This document shows positions 25,197 through 33,051 of a stretch of 64,000 bases of DNA, one piece after another. The stretch is from Streptomyces uncialis (GTDB taxonomy: Bacteria > Actinomycetota > Actinomycetes > Streptomycetales > Streptomycetaceae), in the NCBI RefSeq assembly GCF_036250755.1, contig NZ_CP109583.1, positions 5,801,001 through 5,865,000 on the forward strand, written 5' to 3'. A program made the position numbers and the translations under genes. Below the pieces are notes generated by a model that was not told the origin of the DNA, made no database searches, and worked only from the letters and a program-made list of their open reading frames with translations. The stretch's first letter is position 1, and each line of letters begins with the position of its first letter.

Positions 25197-25577
25197 TCAG
25201 GCGTCGGCGGCCCGTTCCCCCGCGCTGCGCTCCACGCAGAACTCGTTGCCCTCGGGGTCCGTGAGTGTGGCCCAGCCCTTGCCGTCCGGCCTGCGGTGGT
25301 CCCCGGCCAGGGTCGCGCCGAGGGCCAGGAGGCGGTCCACCTCCTCCTCGCGGGTGAGGTCCTGCGGCTGGAGGTCGAGGTGGACCCGGTTCTTGACGGT
25401 CCTGGCGTCCGGGACGGTCACGAACAGCAGGCTCACCCCGGTGGCCTCGACCGTGGCCTCCGGGTCGCCGGGGTGGTCGTCGTCGGCGAGGCGCCCGCCG
25501 AGGGCCGCCGCCCAGAAGGTGGCGAGCGTGTACGGATCGGAGGAGTCGATGGTCACATGCCGTACGAGAGAGGTCAT
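25197..25577 (-). CDS. VOC (glyoxalase-like) family protein
   Basis: 126 residues with two beta-alpha-beta-beta-beta modules: VRHVTIDSSDPYTLATFWAA, VHLDLQPQDLTREEEVDRLL and ATLTDPEGNEFCVE. The metal-ligand positions of the VOC fold are partly recognisable (H8, H~72, E~117). The substrate cannot be told; family members include dioxygenases, lyases and resistance proteins. Single gene, same strand as the thioesterase gene to its right. Confidence 0.85.
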   Translation of the reverse strand: MTSLVRHVTIDSSDPYTLATFWAAALGGRLADDDHPGDPEATVEATGVSLLFVTVPDARTVKNRVHLDLQPQDLTREEEVDRLLALGATLAGDHRRPDGKGWATLTDPEGNEFCVERSAGERAADA

Positions 25578-25637
25578 CCGGGCACCCTAGGACGGGGTCC
25601 GGGGCCCGCGCACCGGGATTTCCGCGCCCTCCGAGGC

Positions 25638-26204
25638 CTAGTCCACGATCCCGTCGGCGATGCGCCGGGCGCGCAGCTCGCGGATCGCCTCGCGGCGGGC
25701 GAGCCGGTGCGTGCGCCGGATCTGGGCCTCCTGGTAGCGCCGCTTGTCCCGCTCGCTCTCGGGTGCCACCGGCGGTACGACCCGCGGCTTCCCGTCCGCG
25801 TCGACAGCCGCGAAGACCAGGTACGCCGAACCGACCTGCGTCGCCGCGGTCGACTCGTTCCACCGCTCGGCGAGCACCCGCACCCCGACCTCCATCGAGG
25901 TCCGGCCCGTCCAGTTGACCTGCGCCTTCACATGGACGAGGTCCCCGACCCTGACCGGCTCCAGGAACACCATCTCGTCCATGGACGCGGTCACCGCGGG
26001 CCCGCCCGAGTGGCGTCCGGCGACGGCGCCCGCGGCGTCGTCGACCAGCTTCATGATCACGCCGCCGTGCACCGTCCCCAGGAGGTTGGTGTCGTTGTGG
26101 GTCATGATGTGGCTGAGCGTGGTCCGGGAAGCGGAGGTGGGCTTGCCGGGGATGTCGGGAGTGCCGGGATCGCCGGACTCCGTCACGTGGGCCTGATCTG
26201 TCAT
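25638..26204 (-). CDS. Acyl-CoA thioesterase (hotdog fold)
   Basis: 188 residues from ATG 26204. The hotdog helix and flanking strands are seen in THNDTNLLGTVHGGVIMKLV (the HGG motif of hexameric acyl-CoA thioesterases), followed by VFLEPVRVGDLVHVKAQVNW and MEVGVRVLAERW. It probably hydrolyses acyl-CoA esters in the cytosol. The basic C-terminal tail (RRTHRLARREAIRELRARR) is typical of actinobacterial members. Confidence 0.9.
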   Translation of the reverse strand: MTDQAHVTESGDPGTPDIPGKPTSASRTTLSHIMTHNDTNLLGTVHGGVIMKLVDDAAGAVAGRHSGGPAVTASMDEMVFLEPVRVGDLVHVKAQVNWTGRTSMEVGVRVLAERWNESTAATQVGSAYLVFAAVDADGKPRVVPPVAPESERDKRRYQEAQIRRTHRLARREAIRELRARRIADGIVD

Positions 26205-26381
26205 GTCCTCCACCTTATGGCGTGCCGAAGGACCCGGCTCACACGTGCCCGTCACCCCCCGTCGCACGGGCGCCACCGCGCGACCCGGCGCCGTCCGGAT
26301 TGCATCAGCTCTGCAACAGCGGCGCCCCGAAAATTCCCGCGCCCTGTCAGGGCGCCGCCGCGACCCGGCACACTATGGCCC

Positions 26382-27713
26382 ATGAACGAGTGGCCCGAGG
26401 GGCGGAGCGACCGGGGCGGCAGAGGCCGCAACGGTGACGGATATGGTCGCGGCAGTGGCAGCGCGCAGCCCGAGGGCGCCCGCGCGATGCCGCACGTCCA
26501 ACGCGGCCGGGGCCCCGGCCCGCGTCCGTCGGCGCCACCGCAGCCGCAGGGCGTCCCGCAGCAGCACGGATACGGCCACCAGGGCGCGCCGGGCGGCCAG
26601 GGGCAGCAGCAGGACGGCTACGACAGCGGCTACAACACCGGCCAGGTCTACGGTTCCCAGGGCGGTGGCGGCGGTGGTGGCCGGCGCGGCGGCGGGGACG
26701 ACGGCCGTCTGGGCGGCGGCGCGGCCCGTCCCGCGCCCGACTGGAAGCGCCGGATCAAGATCGGCTCGATCGCGCTGGCCGTGACGCTGCTCGCGGTCTC
26801 CGTCGGTACGTACTTCTGGGCCGACTCCAAGCTCAACCGCGAGGTCGACCTGTCCAAGGTCATCGAACGCCCCCGCGACGGCGACGGCACCAACTACCTG
26901 ATCGTCGGCTCCGACAGCCGCGAGGGCATGTCCGCCGAGGAGAAGAAGAAGCTCCACACCGGCTCCGCCGGCGGCAAGCGCACCGACTCCATGATGATCC
27001 TGCACGTCGGCGACAGCGGGAACGCGATGATCTCGCTGCCCCGCGACTCCGACGTCGAGATCCCCTCCTTCGTCGGCTCCGACTCCGGCAAGACGTTCCA
27101 GGGCACCGGCCGCCGCGTCAAGCTCAACGCCGCGTACGCCGAGGACGGCCCCGAACTCCTCGTCCGCACCGTCGAGCACAACACCGGGCTGCGCATCGAC
27201 CACTACGCGGAGATCGGCTTCGGCGGCTTCGCGAAGATCGTCGACGCGGTCGGCGGCGTCGAGATGAAGCTCGACAAGGGTTTCAAGGACAAGTACTCCG
27301 GCGCCGACTTCAAGGCCGGCACCCAGACCCTCGACGGCCAGCAGGCCCTCGCCTTCGTCCGCACCCGCTACGCCCTCGCGGGCAGCGACCTCGACCGGAC
27401 GAAGAACCAGCAGAAGTTCCTGTCCGCGCTCGCGAGCCAGACCGCGACACCGTCCACGGTCCTCAACCCGTTCAAGCTGTACCCGACGATGGGCGCCGGC
27501 CTCGACACCCTCATCGTGGACGAGGACATGGGGCTGTTCGACCTCAGCGAGATGTTCTGGGGCATGAAGGGTGTCACCGGCGGCGAAGGCGTCTCCATGA
27601 ACATCCCGACCTCGGGCTCCCGAGGCAGCAACCTCGTCTGGGACCGGGCGAAGATCAAGACCCTGGTCGACCAGATGAACAACGGCGACAAGATCACCGT
27701 CAAGAGCGGCTGA
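26382..27713 (+). CDS. LytR-CpsA-Psr (LCP) family ligase 1
   Basis: 443 residues from ATG 26382. A Gly/Gln-rich cytoplasmic N-terminus (~1-120, with a Gly run) precedes one membrane segment (~127-147, IGSIALAVTLLAVSVGTYFW). The extracytoplasmic LCP domain shows NYLIVGSDSRE, RTDSMMILHVGDSG, MISLPRDSDVEIP, KLNAAYAEDGPELLVRTVEH and ALAFVRTRY. These are the conserved Asp/Arg residues that bind polyprenyl pyrophosphate. LCP proteins transfer glycopolymers from lipid carriers to peptidoglycan. No C-terminal LytR domain is present, unlike the next three LCP genes. A 20-bp palindromic terminator follows. Confidence 0.93.
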   Translation: MNEWPEGRSDRGGRGRNGDGYGRGSGSAQPEGARAMPHVQRGRGPGPRPSAPPQPQGVPQQHGYGHQGAPGGQGQQQDGYDSGYNTGQVYGSQGGGGGGGRRGGGDDGRLGGGAARPAPDWKRRIKIGSIALAVTLLAVSVGTYFWADSKLNREVDLSKVIERPRDGDGTNYLIVGSDSREGMSAEEKKKLHTGSAGGKRTDSMMILHVGDSGNAMISLPRDSDVEIPSFVGSDSGKTFQGTGRRVKLNAAYAEDGPELLVRTVEHNTGLRIDHYAEIGFGGFAKIVDAVGGVEMKLDKGFKDKYSGADFKAGTQTLDGQQALAFVRTRYALAGSDLDRTKNQQKFLSALASQTATPSTVLNPFKLYPTMGAGLDTLIVDEDMGLFDLSEMFWGMKGVTGGEGVSMNIPTSGSRGSNLVWDRAKIKTLVDQMNNGDKITVKSG

Positions 27714-27730
27714 CCCCGTCACCGTACGCG

Positions 27731-27770
27731 CGTGAGGGGCGGGCACCCGGCCGGGTGCCCGCCCCTCACG
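27731..27770. terminator. Perfect 20-bp palindromic bidirectional terminator
   Basis: CGTGAGGGGCGGGCACCCGG (27731-27750) is followed directly by its exact reverse complement (27751-27770). It lies between the convergent LCP genes 1 and 2. Confidence 0.88.
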
Positions 27771-27829
27771 TCATATCCCGTCATGTCCCGCCCGGCCCGC
27801 CCCGCACGCGCGCGGGAACCGCTACCTGC

Positions 27830-29410
27830 CTACCCGCCGCACAGCACCTCGTCGCCGGACACCGCGCCGAACTCCCCGGACTCCGCCGGGACCGCCGCCC
27901 GGACCCGGGTGACCCCCTCGTACCCGCTCCCCGCGACCACCCGCATCACCGGCCCGCGCCCGCGCTGCTCCCGCAGCTCGCTGCCCGGCAGGGCCGCCGC
28001 CAGGGACTTCGCCGACCGGTCCCAGCGCGGGTCGTGGAAGATCAGCGTGCGGGTGACGGTACGGTCCGCCGCGTTCATGGGGACACCCGTCGTACGGAAG
28101 CCCGCCCCGCGCAGCGCCGCGTCGACCTTCCCGCCGAGTCCCGCGGCGGCCGTGCCGTTCTCCACCTGGACCCGGATCTGGTCGGGGGCCACCGGCACCT
28201 CCACCGCCGCCGGGCGCTTCTTGCGGACGGTCAGCGGCTTGTCGTCCCGCAGCGCCTGGAACAGCCGCTTCGCCTTCCGGTCGTCCCACTTCACCGTGGA
28301 CCCGAGGCCCTTGACCTGATGGCTCGGATTGCCGACCGGCACCGTCGTGAACTCCGACGACGACGGCGAGAACCCCTTCATCGCCCGCCCCAGGGCCAGC
28401 ATCTCGTCCGTACCGAAGTCCCGGGACGCCCGTACCGACCCCAGCGAGGCCTGCGCCAGCTCACGGAACCGCACCGGGTTCAGCAGCACCCCCGACGAGG
28501 TCGCCTTGGCGATCAGCGCGGCCATGAATGTCTGCTGCCGCTGCATCCGCCCCAGGTCGGCGGCGCCGTCGATATGACGCGACCGCACGTACTGGAGCGC
28601 CTGGCCGCCGTTCAGATCATGCGGCCCGGCCGCCAGGTCGAGACCCGTGTACGCGTCCTTCATCGGCTTCTCCGTGCAGATCCGGACCCCGCCGACCACG
28701 TCCACCGTCCGCATGAAGCTGGTGAAGTCGACCTCCAGATAGTGATCGATCTTCACCCCCGTCATATGTTCCACGGTCCGCACCGTGAGCTGCGGCCCGC
28801 CCTCCGCGTACGCCGCGTTCAGCTTCACCGGGTGCGGGGCGTGCTTGCGGCCCGTCGTCCGGTCGGCATGCCCGGGGATCTCCGCGTACGAGTCCCTCGG
28901 CAGGCTCACCACACTGGCCCGGCCCCGGTCCGCCGAGATGTGCACGATCATGATGGTGTCCGTGCAGCGGCAGGGCTCGCCGCCCAGCCGGTACTTCGCC
29001 CGCTCGGCCGGGGTGATCCGGTCCCGGCCGTCCGTGCCGACGAGCAGCATCGTCGTGCCGTTCCCGGCGCGCGGCCGGTTCTTCATGTCCTTGAACGGGT
29101 CGACCCGTTCGATCCCGCTGTCGATCCCCGTCATCAGCGTGTGCCCGATACCCGCCGCCGCGAGCACCGACACCGACAGGGTCGTCACGATCCGCCGCGC
29201 CCAGCGCGGACGCCCGCGTCCCCGGGGCGCCGCGGGCGCGGAACCCCGGCCGTGCGGGGGCCCCGCCGGGCGCCGCGGACGGGAGGACGGACGGGGCGGT
29301 GGGGGCACGTGGGGAACACCTTCGCGGTACGGGCGCGGGCTCGACGCTACGGGGCCCGGGGCCGCACCCGCGCGGGAACGGCCGAGGGGCCTGGACGACG
29401 GTACGTCCAT
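27830..29410 (-). CDS. LCP family ligase 2 with C-terminal LytR domain
   Basis: 526 residues from ATG 29410. Pro/Arg-rich N-terminus, one membrane segment (~73-93, RIVTTLSVSVLAAAGIGHTL), then the LCP domain: MLLVGTDGRD, CTDTIMIVHISADRG, VVSLPRDSYAEIPGH, KLNAAYAEGGPQLTVRTVEH and ALQYVRSRHIDG. The C-terminal LytR_C domain (~405-500) reads QIRVQVENGTAAAGLGGKVD. The protein would attach teichoic-acid-like or other cell-wall glycopolymers to peptidoglycan outside the membrane. It is divergent from the glycosyltransferase gene at 29483, with only 72 bp between the starts. Confidence 0.93.
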   Translation of the reverse strand: MDVPSSRPLGRSRAGAAPGPVASSPRPYREGVPHVPPPPRPSSRPRRPAGPPHGRGSAPAAPRGRGRPRWARRIVTTLSVSVLAAAGIGHTLMTGIDSGIERVDPFKDMKNRPRAGNGTTMLLVGTDGRDRITPAERAKYRLGGEPCRCTDTIMIVHISADRGRASVVSLPRDSYAEIPGHADRTTGRKHAPHPVKLNAAYAEGGPQLTVRTVEHMTGVKIDHYLEVDFTSFMRTVDVVGGVRICTEKPMKDAYTGLDLAAGPHDLNGGQALQYVRSRHIDGAADLGRMQRQQTFMAALIAKATSSGVLLNPVRFRELAQASLGSVRASRDFGTDEMLALGRAMKGFSPSSSEFTTVPVGNPSHQVKGLGSTVKWDDRKAKRLFQALRDDKPLTVRKKRPAAVEVPVAPDQIRVQVENGTAAAGLGGKVDAALRGAGFRTTGVPMNAADRTVTRTLIFHDPRWDRSAKSLAAALPGSELREQRGRGPVMRVVAGSGYEGVTRVRAAVPAESGEFGAVSGDEVLCGG

Positions 29411-29482
29411 AGGAAATGCTGCCCGCGTGACCGGCCGGACGGCGCGCGACCGTGTCCCCCGTTCGCGGTAACGTGAGCGGCG

Positions 29483-30502
29483 ATGAACGCGACGCCCGCC
29501 CCGAAGCTTCCCCCCGTCTCCGTGATCATGCCGGTCCTCAACGAGGAACGTCATCTGCGCGGTGCCGTCCACGCGATCCTCGCCCAGGAGTACGCGGGCG
29601 AGATGGAGGTGGTGATCGCGATCGGCCCGTCCACGGACCGCACCGACGAGATCGCCGCCGAACTGGTCCGCGAGGACCCGCGCGTGCACACCGTGCCGAA
29701 CCCGACGGGCCGTACCCCCGCCGCGCTGAACGCCGCGATCAAGGCGTCCCGGCATCCGATCGTCGTCCGGGTCGACGGGCACGGGATGCTGTCGCCCGAC
29801 TACATCGCCACGGCCGTACGGCTGCTGGAGGAGACCGGCGCGCAGAACGTCGGCGGGATCATGCACGCCGAGGGCGAGAACGACTGGGAGCACGCGGTCG
29901 CCGCGGCGATGACCTCCCGGATCGGCGTCGGCAACGCGGCGTTCCACACCGGCGGACAGGCCGGGCCCGCCGAGACGGTGTACCTCGGGGTGTTCCGGCG
30001 CGAGGCCCTCGAACAACAGGGCGGGTACAACGAGGAGTTCATCCGGGCCCAGGACTGGGAGCTGAACTTCCGTATCCGTGAGGCGGGCGGGCTGATCTGG
30101 TTCTCGCCCGAGCTGCGGGTGTCCTACCGGCCCCGGCCCAGTGTCCGCGCGCTGGCCAAGCAGTACAAGGACTACGGGCGTTGGCGGCACGTCGTCGCCC
30201 GCTACCACCAGGGCTCCATCAACCCGCGCTACCTCGCGCCGCCGGTCGCGGTCTGCGCGATCGCCGCGGGTCTGGTGCTGGGGGTGGCCGTCACCCCGCT
30301 GGCGTTCGTCGTGCCCGGGGGGTACGTCGCGGCGATAGCCGCGGGGTCGCTGCCCGCGGGGCGGGGGATGCCGCTGGGGGCGCGGGTGCGGATTCCTGTG
30401 GCGCTGGCGACGATGCACATGTCGTGGGGCTGGGGCTTCCTCACGAGTCCGCGTGCGCTGGCCAAACGGGTCATCGCGAGTCGCCTTCGCTCGCGCCGCT
30501 GA
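29483..30502 (+). CDS. GT2-family glycosyltransferase (ExoA-like)
   Basis: 339 residues. The GT-A domain opens with PPVSVIMPVLNEERHLRGAV; the nucleotide-sugar and metal region is VVRVDGHGMLSPDYI (D-x-H variant of DxD), and the acceptor region has RAQDWELNFRIREAGG (the ED/QDW motif). Two hydrophobic C-terminal segments (AVCAIAAGLVLGVAVTPLAF; YVAAIAAGSLPAG) tether it to the membrane. It resembles succinoglycan-type ExoA glucosyltransferases. Clustering with LCP genes suggests assembly of a lipid-linked wall polymer. The 3' end faces repeat region B. Confidence 0.9.
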   Translation: MNATPAPKLPPVSVIMPVLNEERHLRGAVHAILAQEYAGEMEVVIAIGPSTDRTDEIAAELVREDPRVHTVPNPTGRTPAALNAAIKASRHPIVVRVDGHGMLSPDYIATAVRLLEETGAQNVGGIMHAEGENDWEHAVAAAMTSRIGVGNAAFHTGGQAGPAETVYLGVFRREALEQQGGYNEEFIRAQDWELNFRIREAGGLIWFSPELRVSYRPRPSVRALAKQYKDYGRWRHVVARYHQGSINPRYLAPPVAVCAIAAGLVLGVAVTPLAFVVPGGYVAAIAAGSLPAGRGMPLGARVRIPVALATMHMSWGWGFLTSPRALAKRVIASRLRSRR

Positions 30503-31095
30503 GGTTCCTCGGCTGGACGCACTTGTCCCCGCGGGTCGCCTTCGCTCGGGCCTCTGGGGTTCCCCACCTGGGCGTACTTGTTCCCGTGCGGTACTCCGTG
30601 GGTGCGCAGTTCCCCGCGCCCCTGGATGCTGCCCCCTTGCGGTCGCTCTTCGGGTGCGGGTCCGCCCTCGTCTTTTGCGCAGTTCCCCGCGCCCCTTTGG
30701 GGGCGCCCCGTTCCCGTAGTCCTTCGGGTGCGGAAGCCCCCTCCTCGCGCAGACGCAGGGCTGCGGGAGGGGGTGGGCGGGAATCTCTGCCCGCAGACTC
30801 CGATGCTCTTCAGCCGGGTAACGACACGTCGTACCGAGCGTGTCGGATCGAGGACGGAGAATCCCGACCGGCACCGACCCGAAGAACAAGCCGGACGCGC
30901 CCCAAAGGGGCGCGGGGAACTGCGCACAACCACCGAGCGACGGCACAGGGACGAAGTGCGTCCAGCCGGACAGACCTGGGAAGCGCAAGCGAAGGCGACC
31001 CGCGGGGAACTGCGCGAAAACGACGAGCGACGGCGCAGGGACAACCGCGTCCAGCCGGACAGACCTAGGAAGCGCAAGCGAAGGCGATGCCCCGA
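30503..31095. repeat. Composite intergenic repeat region B (inverse orientation)
   Basis: Between the convergent glycosyltransferase and LCP 3 genes. Its core (about 30677-30925) is the reverse complement of cores A, C and D: CTCTGCCCGCAGACTCCGAT, GTCGTACCGAGCGTGTCGGA and GAATCCCGACCGGCACCGAC are visible. Arms hold GCGCAGTTCCCCGCGCCCC near 30603 and 30677, and GGGGCGCGGGGAACTGCGC at about 30907. GAAGCGCAAGCGAAGGCGAC copies occur at about 30988 and 31069. It contains no real gene. Confidence 0.9.
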
Positions 31096-31097
31096 GG

Positions 31098-32981
31098 TCA
31101 GTACGTAAACGCGGGGTTGACCTCCATGCAGGCGTCCTCGTCCGCCCCGTTCAGGAGGTCCGCCGACTCCGGCGTCCCCTCGGCCTCGGGCGAACCCGAA
31201 CCCCCGCCGTACGCCACGCCCTCACGCCAGTCCGCCCCGACGACGAGTGTCACCCCGGAGACATCCGTCGACCGCTTCACCGCGGACAGCGGAATCCCCA
31301 TCAGCTCGGCCACCCGCCGCGCGTCCCCCTCCAGATCCACACTGGGGTACGAGATCACCGTCCGCGCCTCGGTCACCGCGGCCTGGGTGTCGGCCACGGC
31401 CCGGGCCAGCCCCTTGCCCACGAGGAGCTGCGCGACGGTGGACGCCCGCCCCCGGGCCGGCGCGAGCACGTCCGTCCGGGTCCCGTTGACGACCTGTACG
31501 GGGATCTCCGCGTCGTCCGCCGCCGCGTCCTCGGACTTCTTCGGCGCCGCGGCCCGCTTCTTCTTGTCCTTGCCGTCGAGCGCGACATCGTCCCGTATCA
31601 GCCGGAACAACTGCTCCGCGTCCCCCGGCTTGGGCACCACCCGCGCACCGAGGTAGTCGAACGGCATGGTCGTCATGGTGATCCGGTCCGGCGGCACCTT
31701 GCGCAGCTCGTTGCCGAGGTCGTACAGCTTCATCACGGTGTCGAGCCCCCGGTCGACGGTGAGCGAACGGGTCGCGGTCTCCGCGAGACCCCGCAGCTTG
31801 CCGGGGTTGCTGAGCGTCGCGTTCTCCCGCATCTCCCGCACCATCGAGCTCATGTACATGTGCTGGGCCTTGGCCCGCCCTATGTCGCTGCCGTCCCCGA
31901 ACCCGTACCGGGTGCGCAGCCACTGGAGGGCCTGTTCGCCCTTGACGGAGTGGGTGCCCTTGGGGAGCTTGAGGCCGGAGCCCTTGTCGTCGTTCGTGTG
32001 GGAGTAGATGTCGCGGTCCACGCACACCGGCACCCCGCCGATCGCGTCGGCCATCGAGACCACCCCCGCGAAGTCGACCTGCACGAAGTGGTTGATGTGG
32101 ACGTCGGTGAGCTTCTCCCAGGTCGCGACGGTGCAGCCCGCGCCACCGCGGCCCAGCGACTGATTGGTCATCAGCCGCCCGCTGCTCGCCGGGTACACCT
32201 TGCCGGTGTCGGGGTCGGTGCACTTGGGGATCTCGATGAGCGTGTCACGGGGCATGCTGACCACCGACATGTTGCTGCGGTCCGCCGAGAGGTGGATCAG
32301 CATCTGCACATCGGCCAGCGGGGCCGCGCCGACACTGTCGGTGGAGCCGCCGAGCTTCAGGTTCTCCTTGGTGTTCCGGCTGTCCGAGCCGATGACCAGG
32401 ATGTTCAGCGGGGTCTGGCCCGCCGCGTTCGGGGTGGGCCTGGGCGCCTTGTGCTCACCGATGTTGAGCTCGCCCTTTTTGATGTTGCCGTTCAGATGGC
32501 GGTAGTAGAGGTATCCGGCGCCGGCCGTGCCGAGTATGACGAACGCGAGCACCATCGCCGACCAGCGCAGTATCCGCCGTCTGCGGCGCGGGACACGCCC
32601 GCCGGGTCCACCGGACCCGCCGCGTCCGCCGTTGCCGGGTCCCCCGCGTCCGGCGGGGGCCGGTCGGGAGCGCTCCCCCGGACGGGTGCGGTCCTTGGTC
32701 CTCGTACGGCCCGGGGGAGTGCGGGTGGCCGCGGTGCGGGTCCGGCCGGGCGGGGTCTCCTCCGCCGCGAGCGCGGCGGCGCTGCCGCCGGTGGTTCCGG
32801 AGTCCCGGGCGCCCGCCCGCGCCCCGTCCGTACCGGTGTCCGCCGCCGCGGGGACACCCGTACCGTCGTTCCCGGCGCCGCCGTCCTCCTCGTCCGCGAG
32901 GTCCGTGCCGCTCGGGGCGGGCGGGCCGCTACGACGGACGGGTGGCCGGGAATCCTCCCCGCGCATCCCACTTCGCCCCAT
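31098..32981 (-). CDS. LCP family ligase 3 with C-terminal LytR domain
   Basis: 627 residues from ATG 32981, chosen because GGGAGGGG lies 6-13 bp upstream; an ATG further upstream at 33017 is poorer. A long acidic/Ala/Arg-rich cytoplasmic part (~1-145) precedes one membrane segment (~150-170, SAMVLAFVILGTAGAGYLYY). The LCP domain follows: NILVIGSDSRN, VQMLIHLSADRSN, VVSMPRDTLIEIPKC and ALQWLRTRYGFGDG, with an NQSLGRGGAGCTVATWEKLT insert. The LytR_C domain is IPVQVVNGTRTDVLAPARG. It should transfer glycopolymers to peptidoglycan. Confidence 0.92.
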   Translation of the reverse strand: MGRSGMRGEDSRPPVRRSGPPAPSGTDLADEEDGGAGNDGTGVPAAADTGTDGARAGARDSGTTGGSAAALAAEETPPGRTRTAATRTPPGRTRTKDRTRPGERSRPAPAGRGGPGNGGRGGSGGPGGRVPRRRRRILRWSAMVLAFVILGTAGAGYLYYRHLNGNIKKGELNIGEHKAPRPTPNAAGQTPLNILVIGSDSRNTKENLKLGGSTDSVGAAPLADVQMLIHLSADRSNMSVVSMPRDTLIEIPKCTDPDTGKVYPASSGRLMTNQSLGRGGAGCTVATWEKLTDVHINHFVQVDFAGVVSMADAIGGVPVCVDRDIYSHTNDDKGSGLKLPKGTHSVKGEQALQWLRTRYGFGDGSDIGRAKAQHMYMSSMVREMRENATLSNPGKLRGLAETATRSLTVDRGLDTVMKLYDLGNELRKVPPDRITMTTMPFDYLGARVVPKPGDAEQLFRLIRDDVALDGKDKKKRAAAPKKSEDAAADDAEIPVQVVNGTRTDVLAPARGRASTVAQLLVGKGLARAVADTQAAVTEARTVISYPSVDLEGDARRVAELMGIPLSAVKRSTDVSGVTLVVGADWREGVAYGGGSGSPEAEGTPESADLLNGADEDACMEVNPAFTY

Positions 32982-33051
32982 CAGCAACCCCTCCCAGCAC
33001 ACCGCCGAAGTACTCAAGTTGCCCCGTTAGACGCCCGGGACACGCAAAGGG

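Noticed and set aside
27830..30988. A 1052-residue minus-strand frame extending LCP ligase 2 upstream
   Set aside because: It runs antisense to the glycosyltransferase gene and repeat region B; the LCP protein begins with its own N-terminal region at 29410.
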